Below are positions 33,813 to 41,920 of a stretch of 64,000 nt of DNA, in pieces. The notes beneath the pieces were generated by a model that was given only the letters and a program-made list of their open reading frames with translations, ran no database searches and had not been told where the DNA came from. The translations under genes and the position numbers were made by a program. The stretch spans positions 1 through 64,000 of the forward strand of contig JBOHRW010000199.1 of assembly GCA_050732935.1 (NCBI GenBank). Direction: 5' to 3'. Positions within the stretch are counted from its first letter, which is position 1. Every line of letters begins with the position of its first letter. The DNA comes from DASRVA01 sp050732935. Lineage in GTDB: Bacteria > Gemmatimonadota > Gemmatimonadetes > JACCXV01 > JAHWKZ01.

Positions 33813-34287
33813 CTGGGATGTCTTTCTCCAAGACATCCTCGAAAGCTGTGAGAAGGTTCGCCAGTACTCGGTCGGCATGACCCGCGAGCAGCTGCGGGAC
33901 GATGACATGCGCTACGACGCCCTGCTCAGAAGGCTCCTGCTCATCGGAGAGGCCACCAAGCACGTCCCCTCCTCGGTCCGCGATCGATTCCCGGAGATCG
34001 GATGGCGGGCCATTGCGGGGCTGCGCGATGTCCTGATTCACGCCTATTTCCGGATCGACGACGACACCGTCTGGGACGTGATCCACAACGACATCCCCAA
34101 GCTCCTGGACGTGGCCTTCGAGTACGGCCCGGGTGCCGGGCGACTTGTAAAGGCTCCGGCCGTTGCTGGCGACCGCCTTCTGCCCCGGCTTTGTTACATC
34201 GCCATCCGGCTGCTGACGACTGATCAACCTAGTAAAAAGACGCCGCCTACGATCAGCACGATGCCCAGAGGACGCGCGACGCGGTGA
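33802..34287 (+). CDS. hepT: HEPN-domain RNase toxin (HepT) with extra C-terminal tail
   Basis: 161 residues from a GTG overlapping the mntA end. The HEPN core is complete to about residue 112 and has the RX4HXY motif exactly: Arg75, His80, Tyr82 in RDVLIHAYFRIDDD. Tyr82 is the AMPylation site in homologues. Family members end near residue 110-120. Here about 45 unrelated residues (AGRLVKAPAVAGDRLL onward) follow, and the last 64 bases run into the 3' end of the opposite-strand gene. The native stop was probably lost by deletion at the island edge. Confidence 0.85.
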   Translation: MSRDWDVFLQDILESCEKVRQYSVGMTREQLRDDDMRYDALLRRLLLIGEATKHVPSSVRDRFPEIGWRAIAGLRDVLIHAYFRIDDDTVWDVIHNDIPKLLDVAFEYGPGAGRLVKAPAVAGDRLLPRLCYIAIRLLTTDQPSKKTPPTISTMPRGRATR

Positions 34288-35024
34288 CCACCGGGAAGCG
34301 ACTTTTCCACGAAGATGATGACGGCGGCCGTGAACATCCAGGCGACATTCATCATCCCGAGCGCTACCAGAGCCAGCATCAGGCCCAGACAACAGCCCAG
34401 GCAGTCGACACCGTGCAGCACGCCCAGCCGCCCTGCACCTGAGACACCCGGTCGCCAGTGGCGCGTCAGGAAGAAGAGCGGGCTGCTGCAGCGCGTGTGG
34501 CAGCGTCGTTTCAAGGCCGTGAACTGGTAAAGACCTCCGGCGATGAGCAACAACCCCGGCAGCGCTGTCATGGCATGGCCGCCGGACCGGGCGAGCTGGT
34601 TGTAGCCGAAGACCGGCACGCCAGCCGTGGTCCAGATTCCGACGTAGCCCGCGAGCAGGGCAGTCATCCCCGCGATGGCCTGCTGGCGGCCTACCCGCCG
34701 GTGGGCGGTCATGCGGTAGAGAAAGATGAGCGGCAGCGCCGCTGGCAGCATCATCGCCACCATCATGATGGCCCAGCCGGACAGGAACACGATGATGGCA
34801 GCCGTCATCTCCATGCCGTACATGCGCGCTGAGCCGGGCATGGGCATCTCGTTCATGGAGCCGGCCTGGAGGGTATAGCCCCAGGCGAGCGCGCTAAGCA
34901 GCAGGAGAACCAACCCCGGCACCAGATTTTCGCGCTTCCGCCAGGCGGGCGTTGCCGGAGGGACAGGCGGATGGTGCATCCCTGCTTCCTTCATCTTGCG
35001 AAATAGGCCAGCATACGCGGTCAT
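34224..35024 (-). CDS. DUF2182 integral membrane protein
   Basis: 266 residues from ATG 35024 (a longer start at 35063 overlaps the upstream gene). Seven or so helices. Family markers: WAIMMVAMMLPAALPLIFLY, a YQFTALKRRCHTRCSSPLFF segment and GVDCLGCCLGLMLALVALG. Described as predicted metal-binding membrane protein. The Met/Cys/His pattern suggests metal handling. It follows DUF1326 by 11 bases, a recurrent pairing. Confidence 0.88.
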   Translation of the reverse strand: MTAYAGLFRKMKEAGMHHPPVPPATPAWRKRENLVPGLVLLLLSALAWGYTLQAGSMNEMPMPGSARMYGMEMTAAIIVFLSGWAIMMVAMMLPAALPLIFLYRMTAHRRVGRQQAIAGMTALLAGYVGIWTTAGVPVFGYNQLARSGGHAMTALPGLLLIAGGLYQFTALKRRCHTRCSSPLFFLTRHWRPGVSGAGRLGVLHGVDCLGCCLGLMLALVALGMMNVAWMFTAAVIIFVEKSLPGGHRVARPLGIVLIVGGVFLLG

Positions 35025-35035
35025 GACCGCATGTA

Positions 35036-35683
35036 CTACGCCGCCTCGTCCGGACCGCTCCACTCGAACGGGATGTGCTTGCTCGACGAGCCGACGAACT
35101 CCATGTCGAAGCCGAAGGCATCCACGTTCAGGGCGGTTCCCCTGCCCCAGGTGGCCACCTGGCCGGGCCCCACTTCCGACCCTGGCGGATTGAGGAGCTG
35201 CACTCGCTTGCCAGGTGGGGTCGTAGGCCCCGTCAGGGCCTCGGCTCCAGCAACGACCCGCCCCGGAACCTCGGCTCGCCAGTAGGCCAGATCGTCGGCC
35301 AGCTCGAAGGTAATCGGGGCGAACTCGGTGCCGCGTAACTCGCCAATGAGGTCGGCGAAGCCGGCCGGCCAGCCACCCGCCTGCCCCCCGAAGATGATCT
35401 GTAAAGCCTCACGCTGTGCATCATCCGCGCGCTCGTCGAAGAAAATGCCCATCGTGGCCTTGGTCTCGCCGCCCCAGATATTGCCTTCGAAGTAGCTGAC
35501 GGCGAGGACGTTCAGGCCGTCGAGCACCACATCGCCATAGCGTCCTTCACGTATGTGCCACGCCAGAGTCCCTTCGCAGACGTTGTTGGTGGGCGCCTGC
35601 GCGAACTCGCATGGGCAAGGGATGGTGCAGCTGCAGACATCGAACCAGTCCCCGCCCACCCGCCACTTCCGAACCTGGGTCAC
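35036..35683 (-). CDS. DUF1326 domain protein
   Basis: 215 residues from a GTG. N-terminal Cys cluster WFDVCSCTIPCPCEFAQAP with a later Cys (NNVCEGTLAWHIREG), typical of DUF1326. The rest is beta-rich (FAPITFELADDLAYWRAEVP). No signal peptide. Function unknown. Paired with DUF2182, it may form a metal-related module. Confidence 0.88.
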   Translation of the reverse strand: MTQVRKWRVGGDWFDVCSCTIPCPCEFAQAPTNNVCEGTLAWHIREGRYGDVVLDGLNVLAVSYFEGNIWGGETKATMGIFFDERADDAQREALQIIFGGQAGGWPAGFADLIGELRGTEFAPITFELADDLAYWRAEVPGRVVAGAEALTGPTTPPGKRVQLLNPPGSEVGPGQVATWGRGTALNVDAFGFDMEFVGSSSKHIPFEWSGPDEAA

Positions 35684-35765
35684 GGCAGACCTCCTCCCGG
35701 TTGCTGTCCTCGAGATCCAACGGACTGTCCGGAGTCTAAGCGGCGAACGGTCACGGATACAATCC

Positions 35766-36848
35766 TCAGACCGTCAGCACCACCGACCGGCCGAGAAACG
35801 CGCCGTACCGATCGGCGGCCGCCGCGACGGCCTCCCTTTGGGCCCGCGTCAGCCGGGCGAAGACGTCGGTCTGAATGACGACCTCGGTCTTCCTGAGTGT
35901 GCGCCTCCAGGTCCCCACGATTCGACCGTCGACCACCACGATATAGTTCAACGCGTTGCCCATCGCCGACAGCCTGGCGGCATGCCGCTCGTCGATCATG
36001 GCGCTGCGATCCTTGTAGCCGGAAACGTACTCGTCGTAGATGGACAAAAGGTGCGCGGTGGGAGATCCGTCCGCCTTGGATCGACGCGAGCGAGGGAACC
36101 AGCAGGTCCTCCCATCCGCGACCTCGTGTCGAAGCCCGGCCTCGACGGCTTCGAGGCCGCTCCTCGCGTCGGCGAGGATCAGCCCCGACCACTTCGCGAA
36201 ATCGTGCACGGTGGCCGGCCCGCGGCTCGCGAAGTAGCGCCGGGCGAGCTCCGCCAGCGCCTCCTCACGGCCCAGGGCCCCGGCGCGCGGCGCACGCTCA
36301 TCCAGCAGCGCGTAGGTGAACTGCTTCCCGCGTCGCGGGCCGCTGCAGACGATTCCGTCCAATTCGGCCCGCATCATGAGATAGGCCATGCGCTGCTCAC
36401 GATCCGTTTCGATGCCCGCCCTCTGCAGCACGCCGCGCAGTTCGTCACGGGTCAGGTGCTGGCCGCCTTGCAAGGCTTTGGCGATCGCCTCGTTGCTGAG
36501 CTGGAAGACGCCGCTGTCCAGCTCGAGCTGGCGATACCTGGGGCCGTTGGCCGCATGGACGCGCGGCGCCGTGAGGGCCAGCATCCAGCGGATGTCGATG
36601 GGGGTCACGAAGTGCCAGGTGGGCCGCAGCAGATGGGTACGGAGGATGGCGCCGTCGTTGAAGGCCCGCTCGATGTCGTGATCGGCCGCGCCCTCGAGGC
36701 GCAACCCGAGCGCCCACTTGGCGCCCAAGTAGTCCTGAGCCTGGACCCCGCCCAGCCACCCGACCACCTCCCCCGGTCCTCCTGGGATCGGTTCGGTGAT
36801 GCCCTGGTTGCGGAGACGGTGCCACACGATGTCCGCGGGTGTCATCAT
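35766..36848 (-). CDS. Winged-helix AlkZ/YcaQ-like DNA glycosylase family protein
   Basis: About 360 residues from ATG 36848 (or 36845). HTH_42-type protein: the QxQ motif of AlkZ/YcaQ glycosylases appears as GVQAQDYLGAKWALG near residue 35. Other markers: ILRTHLLRPTWHFVTPIDIRW, RYFASRGPATVHDFAKWSG, LSIYDEYVSGYKDR and YIVVVDGRIVGTWRR. Characterised members unhook interstrand crosslinks or excise alkylated bases. Which lesion is handled here is unknown. Divergent from the cyclase-domain gene. Confidence 0.85.
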   Translation of the reverse strand: MMTPADIVWHRLRNQGITEPIPGGPGEVVGWLGGVQAQDYLGAKWALGLRLEGAADHDIERAFNDGAILRTHLLRPTWHFVTPIDIRWMLALTAPRVHAANGPRYRQLELDSGVFQLSNEAIAKALQGGQHLTRDELRGVLQRAGIETDREQRMAYLMMRAELDGIVCSGPRRGKQFTYALLDERAPRAGALGREEALAELARRYFASRGPATVHDFAKWSGLILADARSGLEAVEAGLRHEVADGRTCWFPRSRRSKADGSPTAHLLSIYDEYVSGYKDRSAMIDERHAARLSAMGNALNYIVVVDGRIVGTWRRTLRKTEVVIQTDVFARLTRAQREAVAAAADRYGAFLGRSVVLTV

Positions 36849-36936
36849 GGCGGATCTCACGAAGGCGTCAGACGATAGATGGATCGACACCGAGGGGCCT
36901 GTCGCCGCACGCCGGGGGCCGGGGTATCGTTGAGCC

Positions 36937-37815
36937 ATGGCGAAGCTCGACGCCCGCTCGCGCGCCAGGCTCCCGGAGAGCGCCTTCGCCTACGTCGATT
37001 CCGGCGGCCGGCGACGGCTTCCCATCCACGACGAGCCGCATCTGCGAAACGCGCTCGCCCGCTTCAACCAGGTCGCCTTCGAGAGTGAGGCGGCACGGGA
37101 GCGGGCTCGCAAGCGCCTGCTGAACGCGGCGAAGCGGTACGGGATCGTGCCGGTGGGATTCATCACCCGCCAGCTGGAGACCGAGCGTCGGCACGCGGCC
37201 ACCGGCCTCGATCCCGCCACGCTGCCCACCGGGCGCGTGACCCTCCTCATGAGCGACATCGAGGCCTCCACCACCCTGCTCCATCGGCTGGAGCACCGCT
37301 ATCGCGATCTGCTGCGGGACGTGCGCGCCATCCTGCGGGACGCAGTGTCGGGGTCCGGCGGGCACCCGATCGATGCGCGGGCCGACGATTTCTTCGCCGT
37401 CTTCAAAGCCGCCCGGAGCGCGACCGTGGCGGCGGCCACGATCCAGCGGGGCCTCGGCGAAAAGAAGTGGCAGCGCGACCTGGAAGTCCGGGTCCGGATC
37501 GGGATTCACAGCGGTCGCCCCAAGCTCACCGACGTCGGGTACATCGGTGTGGCCGTGCACACCACCGCCCGGATCTGCTCGGCCGCCCACGGCGGGCAGA
37601 TCGTGGTCTCCGGCCGGACTCGGGAGGCGGTCGGGAAACCGCTGCCGGCCGGGATCCGGTTCCGGAGTCTTGGCCGGCACCGCCTGCGCGGGCTGGAGGA
37701 AACCCACACGCTCTTTCAGGTCCATGCGGACGGCCTGCCACGGAAGTTCCCGCCGCTCCGCGTCTCGGCACCGTTCGCGGACCCGGGAGAGGACCCCTCC
37801 GAGTCAGCGACCTGA
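36937..37815 (+). CDS. Class III nucleotidyl cyclase-domain protein
   Basis: 292 residues, ATG start. An N-terminal domain of about 90 residues (SAFAYVDSGGRRRLPIHDEP, NALARFNQVAFE) resembles a small helical domain found alone in other proteins. The cyclase domain follows: LLMSDIEASTTLLHRL carries the first metal Asp; the usual GDGF loop reads ARADDFFAVF; then RIGIHSGRP, GVAVHTTARIC and GGQIVVS. Soluble. Cyclase activity is uncertain. Confidence 0.8.
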   Translation: MAKLDARSRARLPESAFAYVDSGGRRRLPIHDEPHLRNALARFNQVAFESEAARERARKRLLNAAKRYGIVPVGFITRQLETERRHAATGLDPATLPTGRVTLLMSDIEASTTLLHRLEHRYRDLLRDVRAILRDAVSGSGGHPIDARADDFFAVFKAARSATVAAATIQRGLGEKKWQRDLEVRVRIGIHSGRPKLTDVGYIGVAVHTTARICSAAHGGQIVVSGRTREAVGKPLPAGIRFRSLGRHRLRGLEETHTLFQVHADGLPRKFPPLRVSAPFADPGEDPSESAT

Positions 37816-38643
37816 GCCGCCGGCCTGGGTGCCGGCCGCCCGCTCCGCGCCCGTCCAGCTCCGCATCGCACGCCGCCAGTCATCCTCCACCAAAGCGACC
37901 GTGGAGGAGTTTCCGTCCTCGCGCCAGGCGGGGAAGACGAGCTCCTCGAGGCGCGACTCGAGGACGGCGGCCGCGTCGATGTCGCCGATCGCCGTCGCCC
38001 TGAGCCATCCGGCGGCCCCGACCAGCCACGCGTCCCGCGGGCGGCCGTCATGCCAGGCGACCCGCAGGGCCTGGTCGGCGAGACCGGGCGGATAGGGGAG
38101 CCCCGAGTCTTCGAGCGCGTCCTCGGCCAGCCGCCCCAGATCCCGAAGCCGGCGCCGGAGTTCCGCGCCCTCGGGCTCCCAGCGGTCCAGCGCCTCCAGC
38201 CCCGCCTGGAGGGCGCCTTCGGCCAGCGCCTGCTCGGCGCCCTCCGGGTCGTCTCCGGCGGACTCCAGTCCGGCCCCGTAGTAGAGCCCCGCCAGCTCGG
38301 GGAGTCCGGTCCGCATGAGCCAGTCGGCGTAGCCGGCCGCGAGCTCCTGGTTCGCCCACTCCTCGGGAAACGGATAGCCGCGCGTGGCGGCTCGCAGATC
38401 GACGGCCACGGCGGCGAGCGCTGCCGGCTCGATCCGGTCACCGTCCAAGCGGACCAGGCGCAGGCCCGCCCGGGCGGCGATCAGGCGCGCCTGCGGGTCG
38501 TCCTCCAGGCGTCGCGCGGAAGACTGCGCCGCCGCGAAGTCCCCCCGGTTGTACGCGTTCTTGGCGTCGCGGAGGGAGCCCGTGGCGCAACCCGTGGCGA
38601 GAAGGATCGCGAGGAGCGCGAGGCTTCGTCTACCGCCCCGCAT
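37804..38643 (-). CDS. Hypothetical lipoprotein with helical repeats
   Basis: 279 residues, ATG start. Signal MRGGRRSLALLAILLATGC with lipobox Cys19. The mature part is Ala/Leu-rich and helical, with a TPR-like opening (AKNAYNRGDFAAAQSSARRL). No catalytic motif. Its stop overlaps that of the cyclase gene by 12 bases (convergent). Its start overlaps the next gene by 14 bases. Confidence 0.75.
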   Translation of the reverse strand: MRGGRRSLALLAILLATGCATGSLRDAKNAYNRGDFAAAQSSARRLEDDPQARLIAARAGLRLVRLDGDRIEPAALAAVAVDLRAATRGYPFPEEWANQELAAGYADWLMRTGLPELAGLYYGAGLESAGDDPEGAEQALAEGALQAGLEALDRWEPEGAELRRRLRDLGRLAEDALEDSGLPYPPGLADQALRVAWHDGRPRDAWLVGAAGWLRATAIGDIDAAAVLESRLEELVFPAWREDGNSSTVALVEDDWRRAMRSWTGAERAAGTQAGGSGR

Positions 38644-39166
38644 CGACGGCCAGACTCTCGCGCGAGAATGTATCCTCCAGCTTGTCGGCGATCCGCCTGA
38701 GGAGCGCCCGTCGCTCTCCCGTCGGAAGGTCGGTGACGCCCGACTCGACCAGGATCTCGAGGAATCCGTCGATCTCCTCTACGGCGCCGCGCCGACCCGC
38801 GAGCGGGCGCGCCAGCTCCGCCTGGGCCCGACCGACGGCCAGACGCAGCGCTTCCCACCGGCGACTCCGCTCGCTCCCGGTGGCCCGTTCGGCCGCATCC
38901 AGGGCGGAGCCCAGATGGGCGAGCCCGGATCGGCCGCGGACGTAGGCGGCCAGCTCGCGGCGCGTGGGGCGATGAGCGATGGCGAAGGGGACGATGGGGG
39001 CCGAGCGGACCCGCTCCACGTACTCGGCGAGCGACCGGACCCCGGCGCTCACGGCGGCGGTCAGGAGTGTGGCCAGGAAGGGCCGGACCGCCAGCCCGGG
39101 GATCCGGGCCAGGAGCGGCAGCAGATCGGGAAGATGTCGATCTACGATTTCGCTTGGATCGTCCAC
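38630..39166 (-). CDS. Hypothetical helical protein
   Basis: 178 residues from a GTG. Mostly helical and Arg/Ala/Leu-rich (LPDLLPLLARIPGLAVRPFL; RRGAVEEIDGFLEILVES). No signal peptide and no family recognised. Overlaps the lipoprotein gene downstream, so the two are probably an operon. Confidence 0.65.
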   Translation of the reverse strand: MDDPSEIVDRHLPDLLPLLARIPGLAVRPFLATLLTAAVSAGVRSLAEYVERVRSAPIVPFAIAHRPTRRELAAYVRGRSGLAHLGSALDAAERATGSERSRRWEALRLAVGRAQAELARPLAGRRGAVEEIDGFLEILVESGVTDLPTGERRALLRRIADKLEDTFSRESLAVDAGR

Positions 39167-39241
39167 GCGCTTTCCTACGCGCGGCGGGCGGGGTAGGATT
39201 CACGGATCGACCCTGGGTGAACTCGATTCAGGAGGGATGTC

Positions 39242-39658
39242 ATGAGCGACGAGACCACGACGAGCGGATCCGATCCCCAACCCGAGCCCAGCGTCGAGGA
39301 GGAGCTCAAGACCTTGGGCCGGCGGTTCGCCGACGTGCTCCAGGCCGCCTGGACGAGCGAGGAGCGGCACCGGGTCGAGACCGAGGTGCGGGATGGCCTG
39401 AGGCGCTTCTCGGAAGAGGTGGAGCAGCTCTACGAGCGGACTCGCGAGAGCCCGACCGGAGAACGCGTGCGCACGAAGTTCGGGGAGGCCAAAGGACGCG
39501 CCGCCGACAGCGAAGCGGCCCGCCGCACCCGCGAGACCCTCGCTCAGGGCCTCCATCGCCTGAGCGAGGAGCTGGCCCGCCTCGCGGATCGCTTCACGCC
39601 CGCGGAAGCCGACTCGGAGGCGGCCGAGCGTCAACCTCCAGACGACCTAGTGGAATGA
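39242..39658 (+). CDS. Hypothetical acidic coiled-coil protein
   Basis: 138 residues, ATG with CAGGAGGG upstream. No signal peptide. Nearly all helix with heptad-like spacing (RFSEEVEQLYERTRESPTGE; LAQGLHRLSEELARLADRF), acidic ends. I see no family. Convergent with the EF-G paralogue. Confidence 0.7.
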   Translation: MSDETTTSGSDPQPEPSVEEELKTLGRRFADVLQAAWTSEERHRVETEVRDGLRRFSEEVEQLYERTRESPTGERVRTKFGEAKGRAADSEAARRTRETLAQGLHRLSEELARLADRFTPAEADSEAAERQPPDDLVE

Positions 39659-39709
39659 CGGAGCTTTAGCTACGTAGGGGAACCCGGGCCGGCACCTACG
39701 ATCGAGCGT

Positions 39710-41812
39710 TCAGTGCCGGATCGCCGCCCCCTCCCGCTCGCTCTCCGCCTCCTCCACGATCTTCTCCGCGATGTGGTGCGGCACCTCTTCGTAGCCGTGG
39801 AACTTCCGCGAGTGGTCCGCGCGCCCCTGGGTGATCGAGCGCAGCGTCGTCGAGTAGCGGTAGAGCTCCGCCTGCGGGACATGGGCGACCACCTTCTGCT
39901 TGCCGGTCCCGCCCGGTTCCATCCCCAGCACGCGCCCCCGGCGCTGGTTCAGGTCGCCGATCACGTCGCCCAGGTACTCGTCGGGCGTGATGACCACGAT
40001 CTCCATGACCGGCTCGAGCAGCACCGGATCGCATCGATCCGCGGCCGCCTGGAACGCCATCGAGCCGGCGATCTTGAACGCCATCTCGCTGGAGTCCACC
40101 GAATGGTAGGAACCGTCGTAGAGCTCGACGCACAGGTCCACCACCGGGTATCCGGCCAGGATTCCCTTCGACATCGCCTCCTGGATTCCCTTGTCCACGG
40201 CCGGGATGAACTTGTTGGGGACCACGCCGCCCGAGATCTGGTCGACGAACTCGTAGCCCTCGCCCCGGGCCCGAGGAATGAGACGAACCCAGCAGTCGCC
40301 GAACTGCCCGCGACCGCCGGTCTGCTTCTTGTACCGGCCCTGGGCCTCGCCCTTCCGCTTGATAGTCTCACGATAGGCGATCCGCGGTTTAAGCATGTTG
40401 GCCCTGACGTTGAACTTACGTTCCATCCTCTCGAGCACGATCTGAAGGTGGAGCTCGCCCATCCCGCGAATGATCGTCTGCCCGAGCTCGGCGTTGTACG
40501 CGTGGACGAACGTGGGGTCCTCCTCGTGGAGCCGCGACAGGGCGCTGCCGATCTTCTCCTCCTCCCCATCCCGCGTGGGCTCGATGGCGACCGCGATCAC
40601 GGGCTGCGGGAAGTCGATCTTCCGCAGGACGACGGGATCGGACCGCGAGCACAGGGTATCGCCCGTGTGCGTCGCCTTGAGCTTCGGCACCACCCCGATG
40701 TCTCCCGCCGAAAGCCGGGGGATCTCGGTCCGGTCCTTGCCCTGCATGACCCCGACATGGGCGAGCCGCTCGTCTCGATCCTGACTCGAGTTGTAGACAT
40801 CCTCCCCGCCCTGGATCATGCCGCCAAAGACACGGAAGTAGGACAGCTCGCCGACGTGCGGCTCGGTGGTCGTCTTGAAGACGAGCGCCGACAGCGGGGC
40901 TCCGCTGTCCGGCTCCAGGAATACCTTCTCGCCATTCCCGGGTCGGGTCGCGCGGATCTGCCGCCGCTCGGTCGGCGCGGGGCTCAGCTCGACCACCTTC
41001 TGGAGCAGCGAGCGGACTCCCTTGAGGTCCGCGGCCGCGCCGCAGAACACCGGGAACAGGTCGCCCTGCGCCATCCCCTTCTTCATGGCCTGGAGGACCT
41101 CCTCGCGATCGAACGCCTCACCCTCCAGATAGCGCTCGATCAGCGTATCGTCGGTCTCGGCGACGGTCTCGATCAGGGCCTGCCGCCAGCGGTCGTATGC
41201 CGGTCGGACCTCGTCCGGGATCTCGCCGATCTTGCGCTCTCCCTTGGCGTCCTCCTTGTAGAGGTGAGCCTTCTCGCTGAAGAGGTTGCACAGCCCGCGA
41301 AAGGAGGCAGCCTCTCCGATGGGGATCTCGACGGGGATGGCGCGCGGCGAGAGCGTCTCACGGATCTGGCGGAAGACGCCGTCGAAATCAGCATGCTCCT
41401 TGTCCATCATGCTGATGAAGATGAAGCGCGGCAGGTTCTCGGCGGCGGCGAACTCCCAGGCCCGCTCGGTGCCGACCTCCACACCGGCCACCGCGTTCAC
41501 GACCAGGCACGCGCTGTCGGCCACCCGCAGCCCGGCCTTGACCTCGCCGACGAAATCCAGATAGCCGGGCGTGTCGATCAGATTGACCTTGACATCCATG
41601 AACTCGGCGTAGGCGAGCGCCAGGTTGATCGAGATCTGGTGCTCGACCTCGTCGGGGGTGAAGTCGGTGAGCGAGCTGCCCTGCTCCACCGATCCCATCC
41701 GGCCGCACGAGCCGGCCAGCCAGGCCATCGCGTTGACGAGGGTGGTCTTGCCGGAAGCGCCGTGGCCGATCAGCGCGAGGTTCCGGATGCTTTCGCTATC
41801 GTACACCTTCAT
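39710..41812 (-). CDS. Elongation factor G paralogue (EF-G2 type)
   Basis: 700 residues, ATG with GAGGAG upstream. GTPase with G1 GHGASGKTT (residues 16-24; main EF-G has AHxDxGKTT), G3 NLIDTPGYLDFVGEV and G4-like SMMDKEH in place of NKMD. Domains II-V follow (AYNAELGQTIIRGMGELHLQ; GRGQFGDCWVRLIPRARGEG; MEPGGTGKQKVVAHVPQ). This is the second-EF-G group, whose members have weak or altered translocation roles. There are no rpsL/rpsG/tuf neighbours. Confidence 0.92.
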   Translation of the reverse strand: MKVYDSESIRNLALIGHGASGKTTLVNAMAWLAGSCGRMGSVEQGSSLTDFTPDEVEHQISINLALAYAEFMDVKVNLIDTPGYLDFVGEVKAGLRVADSACLVVNAVAGVEVGTERAWEFAAAENLPRFIFISMMDKEHADFDGVFRQIRETLSPRAIPVEIPIGEAASFRGLCNLFSEKAHLYKEDAKGERKIGEIPDEVRPAYDRWRQALIETVAETDDTLIERYLEGEAFDREEVLQAMKKGMAQGDLFPVFCGAAADLKGVRSLLQKVVELSPAPTERRQIRATRPGNGEKVFLEPDSGAPLSALVFKTTTEPHVGELSYFRVFGGMIQGGEDVYNSSQDRDERLAHVGVMQGKDRTEIPRLSAGDIGVVPKLKATHTGDTLCSRSDPVVLRKIDFPQPVIAVAIEPTRDGEEEKIGSALSRLHEEDPTFVHAYNAELGQTIIRGMGELHLQIVLERMERKFNVRANMLKPRIAYRETIKRKGEAQGRYKKQTGGRGQFGDCWVRLIPRARGEGYEFVDQISGGVVPNKFIPAVDKGIQEAMSKGILAGYPVVDLCVELYDGSYHSVDSSEMAFKIAGSMAFQAAADRCDPVLLEPVMEIVVITPDEYLGDVIGDLNQRRGRVLGMEPGGTGKQKVVAHVPQAELYRYSTTLRSITQGRADHSRKFHGYEEVPHHIAEKIVEEAESEREGAAIRH

Positions 41813-41855
41813 GCGGACTCCTCGGATCTGTGGGGTTGGGTCGCGCGGGCGGCGT

Positions 41856-41885
41856 AAATTGCGCTCCCGCGCCGCGGACTGTCAA
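41856..41885 (-). promoter_or_regulatory. Probable promoter of the EF-G paralogue
   Basis: On the minus strand a perfect TTGACA (41880-41885) is followed after 18 bases by CAATTT (41856-41861). It sits 44 bases before the start, in a 108-base gap. The -10 box is weak. Confidence 0.45.
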
Positions 41886-41920
41886 AGACGCTGACCGTCG
41901 AGGCGCTCGGGCCACACCCG

